A stretch of 64,000 nucleotides of DNA, taken from Streptomyces roseirectus (GTDB lineage: Bacteria; Actinomycetota; Actinomycetes; Streptomycetales; Streptomycetaceae). This document shows, piece by piece, positions 16,229 to 24,370 of this stretch. Under the pieces are notes generated by a model. That model saw only the letters and a list, made by a program, of their open reading frames with translations, was not told where the DNA came from and ran no database searches. The DNA is taken from NCBI RefSeq assembly GCF_014489635.1, contig NZ_CP060828.1, positions 5,060,001 to 5,124,000 of the forward strand, in the 5' to 3' direction. Position 1 is the stretch's first letter; every line of letters begins with the position of its first letter. The position numbers and the translations under genes are program-made.

Positions 16229-16270
16229 TTGCCTGAAGCAACCGTAAAACCGCTTGGTTGCTACAGGCAA
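16229..16270 (-). promoter_or_regulatory. Double-palindrome MarR operator
   Basis: TTGCCTGAAGCAACC (16229-16243) and GGTTGCTACAGGCAA (16256-16270) are inverted copies (14 of 15 match) separated by 12 bp. Each arm is itself a TTGC-N5-GCAA palindrome. The site lies 18 bp upstream of the MarR start codon. A looser relative, CTTGGCAAAGGCAAG, follows near 16299. Two dimers bound here would cover the leftward promoter. Confidence 0.75.
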
Positions 16271-16485
16271 ACAAAAAGACCGTTAGCCCAACAAAAACTT
16301 GGCAAAGGCAAGTATTGCGAGAGTAAACGCGCAGGTGACCCCAGGAGCCCCTGTGAACCTCGACGACCCCCCGCCCACCAGCAGACCCCCACCCCGCTCT
16401 CACCGCACCCCCAGCCGGCCCTCATCCGGCCCTCACCCGGCCCCCGCTTGGGCCCCCACCCCCCTCTTCGCTAGTCTCTCGACGC

Positions 16486-16692
16486 ATGGCTAACAACCAG
16501 GGCCCGCAGGGCAATTACGACCCCGCCGGCAGCACCCAGATGTTCCGCGCGTTCGTCGACGAGGGCGCCCCCCAGGCGTCGTCCCCGGCCGCCACCCCCA
16601 ACACCTCCTCCGGCCCCCGCACCGGCCTGATCCTCGGCGTCGTCGCGGCCGTCGTGATCATCGCGGCGGTGGCGTGGCTGGCGTTCAGCTAG
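16486..16692 (+). CDS. Small conserved membrane protein
   Basis: The 68-residue product has a polar, Pro/Ala/Ser-rich N-terminal half (NNQGPQGNYDPAGSTQMF) and one C-terminal membrane segment (GLILGVVAAVVIIAAVAWLA) ending almost at the stop. This is the layout of a tail-anchored protein. I know similar tiny proteins in streptomycetes but no function. It converges with the next gene; the two stop codons abut. Confidence 0.7.
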   Translation: MANNQGPQGNYDPAGSTQMFRAFVDEGAPQASSPAATPNTSSGPRTGLILGVVAAVVIIAAVAWLAFS

Positions 16693-17145
16693 TCACCACC
16701 GGCCCCCTTCCCACCCTCCACCCCAGGCCCGAGCCCCCCGACCCAGAACCGGGACGGCACGGGCCTGTTCGTGTTGCGCGGCCACCCTCATCCGCCCCGT
16801 CACCAGCACCTCATGGTTCATGAACAACCCCCCGAGCACATACCGCCGCCGCACCACGGCACTCCACCCCACCCCCGGCCAATCCCCACCACCCCCCACC
16901 ACCCGCGCCCGCCCCGCCTGCGTCAGAATCCATCTCGCCTGCTCCTGAACCGAGTTACGCCCACCCAACTCCCCGGCCAGCCGCCACAACTCCTCCCCCT
17001 CACTCAACTCGTCACCGAGCACCGCGACCACCCCGACATCCCCCAGCCCCCGCGCATCGGACGACTGCGTCGTATAGGCGACGGCCAACCCCTCCAACGA
17101 GAAAACGGTGACACGGCTGACGGCGGAAAGCTCGACGAGCGACAC
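16693..17145 (-). CDS. Hypothetical protein
   Basis: The 150-residue frame begins at GTG 17145 (SLVELSAVSRVTVFSLEGLA). It contains a mixed alpha/beta-looking sequence (ARWILTQAGRARVVGGGGDW, FMNHEVLVTGRMRVAAQHE) with normal streptomycete amino-acid composition, unlike a shadow frame. No domain is recognised. The start is uncertain: the only strong GGAGG lies about 31 bases upstream of this GTG, and the frame continues upstream to 17358. It is divergent from the XRE regulator at 17361 and tail-to-tail with the small membrane protein gene. Confidence 0.45.
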   Translation of the reverse strand: MSLVELSAVSRVTVFSLEGLAVAYTTQSSDARGLGDVGVVAVLGDELSEGEELWRLAGELGGRNSVQEQARWILTQAGRARVVGGGGDWPGVGWSAVVRRRYVLGGLFMNHEVLVTGRMRVAAQHEQARAVPVLGRGARAWGGGWEGGRW

Positions 17146-17360
17146 GGCGGGGTCCGTTCGGGCAGGGGAGGGGCACCTCCTGAAGGGCCGACGGGTCACG
17201 ACGTTAGGGAGGGGGAGCGCGCGGCGCGGAACGTTGTGCACGGTTGTGCAGTAGCCCACCTCTGCGAGGGAACTCGCTCGAAGTAGCCGCACACAGCGGC
17301 CCGTTGACCGAGAATCGCGTGCACGATCCCGCACACCTCGGCGCGACTGCGAGCCCACTC

Positions 17361-18212
17361 ATGCCCACCTCCCCGTCCTCTTCCGCACAGGCCGCCCGCG
17401 AAGCCGTCGCCCGAAGGCTGCACGGCCTACGCAAGGAGGCGGGGCTGACGGTCGCCGAACTGGCCGCTCGGTGCGGGTGGCACCACGCGAAGTCGTCCCG
17501 GATCGAGAACGCGCGTACGGCGCCCGCGCCCAAGGACATCCGCGCGTGGACGGACGCCTGTGGGGTGCCGTACCAGGCGGACGACCTGATCTCCCAGTCC
17601 CTCCAAGCCGAGTCGCTGTATACGGAGTGGCGCCACCAGATGCGCAGCGGCCTGAAGGAACTCCAGGGCAGCTCAGCCAAGTTGTTCCGCGAGACCCGCC
17701 TCTTCCGCGTCTACTCCTCGACCCTCGTCCCGGGCCTGCTCCAGACCGAGGGCTACGCGGCCGCCGTACTCGGCATTGTGGCCCGCTTCCGCGAACTCCC
17801 GGTGGACGACAGCGCGGAGGCCGCCCGAGCCCGTGTCGAGCGCTCCCGAGTGCTCCACGAACCGGGCCGGCGCGCCGTGTTCGTGATCGAGGAGTCCGTC
17901 CTCCATCACCGCATCAGCGACGCGGACACGATGGCCGCGCAACTCGGCTACCTGATGACGGCAGGAGCCCTGCCCCAGGTGTCACTCGGCATCATCCCCT
18001 TCGCAGGAGAAACGCGGACGATGGGAGCAAAGGAAACGTTTCACGTCTTTGACGACAAGCTCGCCTCCGTAGAGCTGGTCTCGGCGCACGTCAAAATCAC
18101 CCAACCCTCCGAAACCGCCCTCTACCTAAAGGCGTTCGAGCACCTGAGAAGCATGGCCGTCTACGGCGCGGAAGCCCGCACCCTGATCCTCCGGGCGATC
18201 GAAGCGCTTTGA
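17361..18212 (+). CDS. XRE-family regulator with DUF5753 domain
   Basis: The 283-residue protein has an N-terminal HTH_31/XRE domain (VARRLHGLRKEAGLTVAELAAR...HHAKSSRIENARTAPAPKDI). A DUF5753 domain follows (about 95-275) with SSTLVPGLLQTEGYAAAVL, RRAVFVIEESVLHHRI and LGIIPFAGET. Such proteins (BldB/WhiJ-type networks) usually sit beside a DUF397 partner. Here none follows; instead a methyltransferase remnant begins in frame right after the stop. Regulatory targets are unknown. Confidence 0.88.
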   Translation: MPTSPSSSAQAAREAVARRLHGLRKEAGLTVAELAARCGWHHAKSSRIENARTAPAPKDIRAWTDACGVPYQADDLISQSLQAESLYTEWRHQMRSGLKELQGSSAKLFRETRLFRVYSSTLVPGLLQTEGYAAAVLGIVARFRELPVDDSAEAARARVERSRVLHEPGRRAVFVIEESVLHHRISDADTMAAQLGYLMTAGALPQVSLGIIPFAGETRTMGAKETFHVFDDKLASVELVSAHVKITQPSETALYLKAFEHLRSMAVYGAEARTLILRAIEAL

Positions 18213-18400
18213 GCGGACGGAACAGGGGAGTTCGACGCGATCTACTCGACGTGGGGCGAGGTCTGGTTCGTCGATCCGGACAAACTTTTCCCGCTCGTAC
18301 GACGACGGCTCGCCCCCGTAGGCACGTTCGCGTTGACGAAGGACGCCTACGAGGTCCTGCGACGCCTCGCCGCATGTCTTGATCGAATGATCGGCGCAGG
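18213..18400 (+). pseudogene. Remnant of a SAM-dependent methyltransferase
   Basis: Directly after the TGA of the XRE gene, the same frame reads GEFDAIYSTWGEVWFVDP and then LFPLVRRRLAPVGTFAL. This is the segment around motifs II-III of streptomycete class I methyltransferases (usually FDVVYS.WGAVWFTDP and LAPGGxFAF). The N-terminal SAM-binding GxGxG region is missing. The usual GG of the second motif is VG, and after about 60 codons the similarity stops, although the frame stays open to TAA 18501. I infer a truncated copy whose 5' part was deleted, leaving the stump fused behind the regulator stop. Confidence 0.5.
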
Positions 18401-18528
18401 ACATTGGCATCGCTATTCCGCCAACATGGCTGGCGGAACAGGCCGGTCCGGAATGAAGGGGCGGAGGCCGCTTGCCTTGCTTGCCCGGGGTGACTCACGC
18501 TAAACGTACAAGGCGAAAAGGAAGGGAA

Positions 18529-18867
18529 ATGCACGGAAAATCCACGAGCCTGAGATCTCGTGCGGCATCGACTGCCGCGTTACTTTTCGTTGCCGTTTGC
18601 GCTTCGATGGTGGTTACGCCCGACGCGTCGGCGTACACGGACAGCAACAGGGTCAAAAACTGCTGGGGCCGTTACTACAACACCGACTTCGACCAGATGT
18701 GCGGCAGCGGTGGAGCCCGCGAGACGGGGAACTACAGGACCACCGCCCCTTGTGATTTCGAAGGGGACAACTCGCTGACGGTGTCCCGCTCCAGGGGCAG
18801 CACCCGGACTTTTGACGGTCCGGACTGCACTTTTGGTGTGAGTACCGGCCAGACCTACTTCTTCTGA
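18529..18867 (+). CDS. Small secreted four-cysteine protein
   Basis: The 112-residue precursor has a Sec-type signal peptide: a basic start, hydrophobic core STAALLFVAVCASMVV and a likely cleavage after DASA at residue 35. The mature part is about 77 residues with four Cys (NCWG, MCGS, PCDF, DCTF), many Gly/Ser/Thr/Tyr and a terminal YFF. Two disulfides are likely. ATG 18529 follows AAGGAAGGG. It is separated by a terminator from an ABC transporter cassette on the same strand. No family is recognised; an extracellular inhibitor, toxin-like or structural role would all fit. Confidence 0.72.
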   Translation: MHGKSTSLRSRAASTAALLFVAVCASMVVTPDASAYTDSNRVKNCWGRYYNTDFDQMCGSGGARETGNYRTTAPCDFEGDNSLTVSRSRGSTRTFDGPDCTFGVSTGQTYFF

Positions 18868-18910
18868 CCGAACCACCGCCTTGGGCGCGCCGCCCAAAGG
18901 CCGCCCAAAG

Positions 18911-18951
18911 GACCCTCCCGTCCGCATTGCAGCTGCGGACGGGAGGGTCTT
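18911..18951 (+). terminator. Strong hairpin terminator after the secreted protein gene
   Basis: A perfect 16-bp stem (GACCCTCCCGTCCGCA at 18911-18926 with its complement at 18934-18949) has a 7-base loop and is followed by TTCC. It separates the secreted protein gene from the ABC cassette, so partial read-through or a separate promoter must serve the latter. Confidence 0.85.
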
Positions 18952-18985
18952 CCCCGATGATATACCGCGACCGCTAAAGGACCAC

Positions 18986-19732
18986 ATGCACGTTCAATTG
19001 TCCGCCTTGCGTCAGGGATATCGGGCGCGAGTCATCCTGGAAGATCTCAATCTGACGCTGACACCCGGAGTTACCGGTCTTCTCGGGCCGAACGGCGCGG
19101 GCAAGACGACTCTCATGCGGACTCTGGCCACGGTACTTCCCCCTGCCGGTGGCACCATCGAACTCGACGGCACCGCCATCACCAGCGAGCGAACCGCTCG
19201 ACAGGCCCGGCGAAACATCGGCTATCTGCCACAGAAGTTCGGCTGGGACGCGGGGATGAAGGTCCAGGACTTCATCGAGTACGGCGCGTGGTTGAGAGAG
19301 GTACCGGGAAAACGTCGGCGCGACGCGGTGGAGAAAGCCCTGACTCAGGTGGATCTGTCGGAGCGTCGCGATGAGCGCATGTCCAGGCTCTCCGGCGGCA
19401 TGCGTCAACGCGCGGGCATCGCCTGGGCCATCGTCGGAGACCCGGGACTGGTTCTCCTGGACGAGCCGACCGTGGGCCTCGATCCGCGCCAGCGCCTTCA
19501 GTTCCGCCGCATTCTGTCGGAACTCACCGACACCACCGTCCTCTTGAGTACCCATCTCATCGACGATGTGGCCGCCGCCTGCGACCGGGTGATCGTGCTG
19601 CACAGCGGCAGCGTCCTCTTCGACGGCAGCCCAGCCGAGATGGAGGCGTTGGGGCGGGCCGGCTTCCCCGGTGCGACTCGGATCGAACGCGCCTACATGG
19701 AACTCCTTCCCGAAGAGGAGCGCCATCTGTGA
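18986..19732 (+). CDS. ABC transporter ATP-binding protein
   Basis: The 248-residue ATPase has Walker A GPNGAGKTT, Q-loop IGYLPQKFG, signature LSGGMRQRAGIAWA, Walker B LVLLDEPTVGLD and H-loop STHLIDD. It is a single-domain ATPase of the CcmA/natural drug-exporter type. ATG 18986 follows AAAGGA. Its TGA overlaps the GTG of the permease gene by four bases. It presumably powers the two membrane proteins encoded next. Confidence 0.9.
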   Translation: MHVQLSALRQGYRARVILEDLNLTLTPGVTGLLGPNGAGKTTLMRTLATVLPPAGGTIELDGTAITSERTARQARRNIGYLPQKFGWDAGMKVQDFIEYGAWLREVPGKRRRDAVEKALTQVDLSERRDERMSRLSGGMRQRAGIAWAIVGDPGLVLLDEPTVGLDPRQRLQFRRILSELTDTTVLLSTHLIDDVAAACDRVIVLHSGSVLFDGSPAEMEALGRAGFPGATRIERAYMELLPEEERHL

Positions 19733-20976
19733 GGACGTTCTGGCTGCATCTGCGGTGCACCCCGCTTCGCCGGCTCCTTCCCGTGCTTCTCGTCCTGGAC
19801 GTGGTGCTCGTCCTCACCCGTGACGACTACTGGCACGGACTGTGGGGAGAAACCGGAGCCGTGGCGCAAGGGCCGGCCCTGTACGTGGGTGTCTTCGCGG
19901 CCGGAGCCGCCGCTTGGAGCGCCGCCCTGCACGACCGGCCCGAGGTGGCCGAACCGTTACGGTCCATGCCCCGGCCGACGCCGCGCGCCGAGCTGCCACG
20001 GCTGGTCACCTTGCTGTTCATCGTGCTCGTGCCGTACGTGGCCGGGCAGGCCGTCGCCTTCACCATCACGGCACGTACCTGGCCACCGGGGTTCGGACAG
20101 TATCTCGGGTACGCGCTGCTCGGCGCCGTCTCGCTTGTCCTCGCGACCGCCTGGGGCTGGTTGCTCGGTCGCCTTCTGCCGGGTCGCTGGGGTCCGCTCG
20201 CGGGGGCGTTCACCTGGATCATCGTCAACCTCGCGGTCAAGACCGACCTGATCGTGGTGAACGGCCCAGCGCGTGAGCAGACCGACCTGCCACTGATCGT
20301 GCTGCGGCTCGCGGCGGCCGTGGTACTGCTGGGTACGTGTCTGTGGCTCCCTCCGGGCCGGGAGTCGGTTCGGCGTGTCTCTCTGTCCACCGCGGCGGTG
20401 TCGCTCGCGCTCGGCGGCACTGTCTACCTGTCCGGGGCTTCCGTGATCACGACGCGTCACGGCTCCGCGTCCATGCTCTGCGTGAAGGGGCCGCCCGCGA
20501 TCTGCCTGTGGCCGGAGGAGGAGAAGTACCGCGCCATGGCGGAACGGGTCCTGGCGCGCGCCGAAGGCATGCCTCAGGAGCTGGCCAGGCCGGAGAGGGT
20601 GTACTCCTACGGCCTGGTCCGCGAGGAGGGAGCATGGCTCGGGGACTTCGACATGGACAGTGGATCCGAGTGGGCCATGGCCGACGGCGTGACCCGCGCG
20701 ATGTCCGAGAAGACGTTCGCCGCCTGCGCGGACGACGACTTCGCCGGCTGGGACAGATACCAGCGCGCCGGTGACACATCGGTCCTGGCTCTGGAACGCT
20801 GGCTGGAGAAGCGGCTCGCGGGCGGCGGAAAGCCCGCGTACACCGAGAGCGGTGTACCCGGACCGGAGACGGCGGCGATAGAGAAGGGCAAGGCCATGGC
20901 CGACAGACCGGCCGCTGAGCAGGAACAGTGGGCACGCCACACCATCCGGTCCGTCCTGGAGAAGTACTGTGCCTGA
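19729..20976 (+). CDS. ABC transporter permease with large C-terminal domain
   Basis: The 415-residue protein has six or so membrane segments in the first 240 residues (LLPVLLVLDVVLVL, LVTLLFIVLVPYVAGQ, YALLGAVSLVLATAWGWLLG, LIVLRLAAAVVLLGTCLWL, VSLALGGTVYLSG). A 170-residue soluble domain follows, opening with the Cys pair CVKGPPAICLWPE and ending CA at the stop. The topology puts this domain outside the membrane if the first terminus is inside. I recognise the C-x(7)-CxWPE opening from other streptomycete ABC permeases but not a function. The gene overlaps both neighbours. Confidence 0.75.
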   Translation: MRTFWLHLRCTPLRRLLPVLLVLDVVLVLTRDDYWHGLWGETGAVAQGPALYVGVFAAGAAAWSAALHDRPEVAEPLRSMPRPTPRAELPRLVTLLFIVLVPYVAGQAVAFTITARTWPPGFGQYLGYALLGAVSLVLATAWGWLLGRLLPGRWGPLAGAFTWIIVNLAVKTDLIVVNGPAREQTDLPLIVLRLAAAVVLLGTCLWLPPGRESVRRVSLSTAAVSLALGGTVYLSGASVITTRHGSASMLCVKGPPAICLWPEEEKYRAMAERVLARAEGMPQELARPERVYSYGLVREEGAWLGDFDMDSGSEWAMADGVTRAMSEKTFAACADDDFAGWDRYQRAGDTSVLALERWLEKRLAGGGKPAYTESGVPGPETAAIEKGKAMADRPAAEQEQWARHTIRSVLEKYCA

Positions 20977-21661
20977 CACGGCCGACACCGGCAGTCCGGT
21001 TCTCCCCGCTGAGCGCTACCGCCGAGGACGGCGTTTCACTCCCTCCTGCGGCGTACGCGGACCGGCGGCCGTACTGCTCACCGTGCTCCTGGTCGGCATC
21101 GCGGTGGCGTGGCTGGGGCACGAACCCAGCCCGCTCCCTACCGCGACGGGCACCGAGGCGTCGACCCCCAGCTGGCGGATGCTGGCCATGTTCGCCGGTG
21201 TGCTGCCCCTGCTGTCGCTCCACAGCCCCATGCCGGAACTCGAAGCCTGCGCGACGAACCGCTTCCACCGGGGCAGGGCGGTACGCCTGACCGGTCTGTG
21301 GCTGGTGAGTATGGTCCTCTTCCTCTCCGCCTGCGCGGTGGAGGTCGAGGGCCGGATCCTCGAGGCCATGGCCGTGGCGCTGCCCGGGTGGACAGGACTG
21401 GGCCTGATCAGTGGGCGCCTCCTGGGCTGGCGGCAGTCCTGGGCACTGCCCGCCCTGGTCCTCTGCGCCCTCACCTACTGGGGCGGGGGAGGCGTGAACG
21501 ACACCCACTTCTGGTGGGACTTCACCGTCCAGCCGGCCCGCGCCCACCCCATCGGCCTGGCCGTGAGCCTTGTCCTCCTCACGCTGGGCCTCGGCGCCTA
21601 CGCGCTCACACCCTGGCGCTTGAGGACGCTGCCCAAGGGCAGGAAGGCTCAGCGGTCCTGA
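20969..21661 (+). CDS. Membrane protein of the ABC cassette
   Basis: The 230-residue product has five or six membrane segments (AAVLLTVLLVGIAVAWLG, WRMLAMFAGVLPLLSL, LWLVSMVLFLSACAVE, MAVALPGWTGLGLISGRLLG, IGLAVSLVLLTLGLGAYAL). It starts at GTG 20969, eight bases before the permease stop, so it is translationally coupled and likely the second permease subunit. There is no signature beyond hydrophobicity. Together with the ATPase and first permease it makes a three-gene exporter-like unit. Confidence 0.72.
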   Translation: MPDTADTGSPVLPAERYRRGRRFTPSCGVRGPAAVLLTVLLVGIAVAWLGHEPSPLPTATGTEASTPSWRMLAMFAGVLPLLSLHSPMPELEACATNRFHRGRAVRLTGLWLVSMVLFLSACAVEVEGRILEAMAVALPGWTGLGLISGRLLGWRQSWALPALVLCALTYWGGGGVNDTHFWWDFTVQPARAHPIGLAVSLVLLTLGLGAYALTPWRLRTLPKGRKAQRS

Positions 21662-21673
21662 GATCATCCCCGC

Positions 21674-22459
21674 ATGCGGCAACTCGACGACGACCTCGGA
21701 CACCTCGCCTACGACGTGACCGGCGACGGCCCGCCCCTGGTGCTCGTGCACGCCGGTGTGGCCGATCACCGGATGTGGGACGGGGTCACAGCGGCGCTCG
21801 CCGAGCGGTACACGGTCGTCAGGTACGACCTACGCGGCTTCGGGGAGTCCGAACCCCCGAGGGGCCCGTTCAGGGAGGCGGACGACCTCAGGCGGCTCCT
21901 GGACCACCTCGGACACGGACGCGTACGGCTCGCCGGCGCGTCCTGGGGCGCCCGGGTGGCGTTGGACTTCACGCTCGCGCACCCGTCCCGCGTGCACGCC
22001 CTGGCGATGCTCGCGGCCCCCTGGCCGGGGTTCGCGTGGTCCGAGGAGATGGTCGCGTACGACGAGGCGGAGACGACGGCGCTGGACGAGGGCGACGTGG
22101 ACGGCGCGGTCGAGCTGAACCTCGACATGTGGCTGCGCGGCCCCGCGCGGACGTGGGACGAGGTCGAGGCGGGCCTCGCCGATCAACTCCGCGCGCCGAT
22201 GCGGACGTTGCTCGCGCACCAGGGAATCGTGGGCCGGTATTCGCAGGGCCCCGGCGAGGGGGACCTCGCGGGGCTGGACGTGCGGACGCTGGTCGGCGTC
22301 GGGAAGCTGGACATCGCCGACTTCCAGGAGATCGCCCGCAGGTACGCGCAGCGGATCCCCGGCGCGGAGTTCGTGGAGTTCCCGACGGCGGCGCACCTCA
22401 TCGCGATGGACGCGCCCGCCGAAGTCGCCGGGGTACTGGGGGAGTTCTTCGCGGGTTAG
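21674..22459 (+). CDS. Alpha/beta-hydrolase
   Basis: The 261-residue hydrolase has the oxyanion-hole region LVLVHAGVADHRMWDGV, strand YDLRGFGESEPPRG, nucleophile elbow GASWGARVA (Ser) and a catalytic His in PTAAHLIAMDAPAEVA. It is of the small esterase/haloperoxidase-like type; substrate unknown. The last four bases (TTAG at 22456-22459) are shared tail-to-tail with the stop codon of the gene on the other strand. Confidence 0.88.
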   Translation: MRQLDDDLGHLAYDVTGDGPPLVLVHAGVADHRMWDGVTAALAERYTVVRYDLRGFGESEPPRGPFREADDLRRLLDHLGHGRVRLAGASWGARVALDFTLAHPSRVHALAMLAAPWPGFAWSEEMVAYDEAETTALDEGDVDGAVELNLDMWLRGPARTWDEVEAGLADQLRAPMRTLLAHQGIVGRYSQGPGEGDLAGLDVRTLVGVGKLDIADFQEIARRYAQRIPGAEFVEFPTAAHLIAMDAPAEVAGVLGEFFAG

Positions 22460-22734
22460 CGGTCGCCCTTGACGGAGTCGACGAAGGTGTTCCACGAGCC
22501 GGCGGTGAAGAGGAGGGCGCCGAGGGAGGGGTCCTTGCTGTCACGGACGGGGACGAGGGAGGGGAGGTTGGGGGCGAACTCAAGGCATTGGCCGCCGTCG
22601 GAGTTGCTGTAGCTGCTCTTACGCCAGTCGGCGGTGCCCAGCAGGTCGGCGGAGACTTCGAGGCACTCGCCGCCGGATGAGTTGCTGTAGCTGCTCCGGT
22701 GCCACGTGATGTTGCTCAGGTTGATGGCTCGCAT
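22456..22734 (-). CDS. Protein with two DUF397 repeats
   Basis: The 92-residue product contains two DUF397 units in tandem: WHRSSYSNSSGGECLEVSAD at about residues 11-30 and WRKSSYSNSDGGQCLEFAPN at about 37-56, followed by VPVRDSKDP. DUF397 proteins are usual small partners of XRE/DUF5753 regulators in streptomycetes and often act as antagonists in the pair. The ATG lies inside the 3' end of the upstream XRE gene (19-base overlap), so synthesis is coupled. Confidence 0.88.
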   Translation of the reverse strand: MRAINLSNITWHRSSYSNSSGGECLEVSADLLGTADWRKSSYSNSDGGQCLEFAPNLPSLVPVRDSKDPSLGALLFTAGSWNTFVDSVKGDR

Positions 22735-23558
22735 GGCACGTCCTCCAGCATCCGCATGATGATCTGCCGCGACTCGACGGGGTTCTTGGCCAAGTCACGT
22801 ACGGAATCATAGGCACGGTTCAGACCCCTAACCATGCTTGGTTCCTCGAACAGATCGCCGCGCACGTCGTTCTCCGTGTAGGCCACAGTTCTCCCGTCCG
22901 CGAGCTTGAGGAACATCATGTCGGTGTTGACCAGACCGTGCTGCCCAGAGCCGAACGGCAGTACCTGGATGGTGACGTTGGGGAGTTCCGACACCTCCAG
23001 CAGGTGCTCCAACTGCTCGCGCCACGCGGCCGGATCGCGCAGCGAATTCCGCAGCACCGCCTCGGAGAGGATCGTGCGGAAATCGGGCGCGCCCTCTCCC
23101 AACAACACCGCTTGTCGCCCGACGCGGGCGTCGATCTGCCGCTCCAGTTCCTCCCCCACGAAGCCACCCGCCGCGAGTGCTTCACGGGCGTAGCCCTCTG
23201 TCTGGAGCAGACCTGGCGGCCGGATGACGCCGTAGTGCCAGAGGGCGAGCGCCTGCGCCTCGTACTTCATGTACTGCTGATACTTCGGCCGGAACTGCGC
23301 CGCATCCGCAATCGCCAGCTCCCACAACGTCAAGATGAACGGCGTCGTCCCGTAGAACGTGTCCAGCCCCATCGCGACCTGCGCGCTACCGATCGTCGCC
23401 CCGCTCTCCAACCTGCTGAGCAGCGACTTGTCCCACCCCAACCGGTCCGCCAACTGCCTGAAATTCAGGCCCCGTGCCTCGCGCAACTCCTTGATCACCT
23501 GCCTGAACCGTTCCCGAGGTTCCTGACTCTTCCCCGTGACCGGCAGCCTCCGTGACAT
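22716..23558 (-). CDS. XRE-family regulator with DUF5753 domain, partner of DUF397
   Basis: The 280-residue protein has an N-terminal HTH (VIKELREARGLNFRQLADRLGWDKSLLSRLESGATIG). The DUF5753 domain has HYGVIRPPGLLQTEGYAREA, RQAVLLGEGAPDF, IQVLPFGSGQHG and VAYTENDVRGDLFE. ATG 23558 follows GGAGGGGACGG; the frame is open further upstream without a better start. Together with the overlapping double-DUF397 gene it forms a classic two-gene regulatory unit, probably autoregulated via the direct repeat upstream. Confidence 0.88.
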   Translation of the reverse strand: MSRRLPVTGKSQEPRERFRQVIKELREARGLNFRQLADRLGWDKSLLSRLESGATIGSAQVAMGLDTFYGTTPFILTLWELAIADAAQFRPKYQQYMKYEAQALALWHYGVIRPPGLLQTEGYAREALAAGGFVGEELERQIDARVGRQAVLLGEGAPDFRTILSEAVLRNSLRDPAAWREQLEHLLEVSELPNVTIQVLPFGSGQHGLVNTDMMFLKLADGRTVAYTENDVRGDLFEEPSMVRGLNRAYDSVRDLAKNPVESRQIIMRMLEDVPCEPST

Positions 23559-23582
23559 CCCGTCCCCTCCGTCCCGTCCCGA

Positions 23583-23611
23583 TCGGTGCACGAACCCCAA
23601 AGTCGGTGCAC
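23583..23611. promoter_or_regulatory. TCGGTGCAC direct repeat upstream of the XRE gene
   Basis: TCGGTGCAC at 23583-23591 and 23603-23611 are identical and 20 bp apart (two helical turns), 25 bp upstream of the leftward XRE start. This is a plausible binding site for the regulator itself. Confidence 0.45.
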
Positions 23612-23731
23612 CAACTTCGATTCGACCTGTACGGCGAACACCCCTGGGCCATCCTCGTCTTACCCAGGAATACGCAGAGTAGTACAACTGCCGCATTCCG
23701 TACAGATGTTGGGCGAAAGGACCGATAACCG

Positions 23732-24145
23732 ATGGAACCGGGAACCCTCCTCTACGACCCCGCCACCGACAAGGTCGGCGAGTACCAGGACCACCTCGGC
23801 AAGTACGCCATGCTCCGCCCCGTCGGCGGCGGCACGGAGTGGTCCGCCGACCCCAAGACCCTCCGCCCCCCGACGGACAGCGAGCGCGTCCGCGCGGGCG
23901 TGAAGGCCGCGAACCGTCAGAGCCTCAACAACCCCACGAAGAACCCCCCGTTGGAGCCGGCCATCGACCTGAGCGTCGCCCCGCGCCCCTACCCCGACTG
24001 CCCCACCTGCGACGAACTCGCCACCCTCCGCAGGGCCGCCGCCAAGGAGCTGGACTACAGCGCCGCCAGCGACGCGAACGTCCTCCTGCGCCGCCACCAC
24101 GCCGAGGCGCACACCAAGGCGCACACCGAGGCGCACGCCGAGTGA
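23732..24145 (+). CDS. Conserved hypothetical protein
   Basis: The 137-residue acidic-to-neutral product starts MEPGTLLYDPATDKVGEYQD and includes LRPVGGGTEWSADPKTLRPP, a Cys pair in DCPTCDELATLRR and a His/Ala-rich tail with the repeated pattern AHTEAHAE. The first 45 residues match a small-protein family that in my recollection accompanies XRE/DUF397 loci in Streptomyces. It is divergent from the XRE gene; GAAAGG precedes the ATG. Function unknown. Confidence 0.7.
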   Translation: MEPGTLLYDPATDKVGEYQDHLGKYAMLRPVGGGTEWSADPKTLRPPTDSERVRAGVKAANRQSLNNPTKNPPLEPAIDLSVAPRPYPDCPTCDELATLRRAAAKELDYSAASDANVLLRRHHAEAHTKAHTEAHAE

Positions 24146-24315
24146 CCTACCGCCCCCGACCCCACCAGATCACCCAGGTCCCCCCGAGCTACGTGACCCC
24201 ACCCCCGAAGATCCCCCAACCCGCGCCCCTCACCCGCAGGTTCACCCTCTGCACGCTCCTCCTCACCGCCACGAGCGTCCTCAGCCTCGCCACCGCGATC
24301 GCCAGGACCCTGTAA
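24142..24315 (+). CDS. Small single-pass membrane protein
   Basis: A 57-codon frame begins at GTG 24142, overlapping the previous stop by four bases (GTGA). It encodes a Pro/Arg-rich head (TYRPRPHQITQVPPSYVTPP) and a hydrophobic C-terminal segment (FTLCTLLLTATSVLSLATAI). The coupling and the terminator directly after it support a real gene; function unknown. Confidence 0.55.
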   Translation: MTYRPRPHQITQVPPSYVTPPPKIPQPAPLTRRFTLCTLLLTATSVLSLATAIARTL

Positions 24316-24324
24316 AAACAGCAA

Positions 24325-24350
24325 GGCCGCCGAAGAACCCCTCGGCGGCC
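24325..24350. terminator. Bidirectional-looking hairpin between convergent genes
   Basis: GGCCGCCGA at 24325-24333 pairs with TCGGCGGCC at 24342-24350. It is preceded by AAAAA at about 24313-24318 and lies between the convergent small membrane protein and sigma factor genes, so it can serve both. Confidence 0.7.
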
Positions 24351-24370
24351 AACTGCCCTGCGGAGAAACG

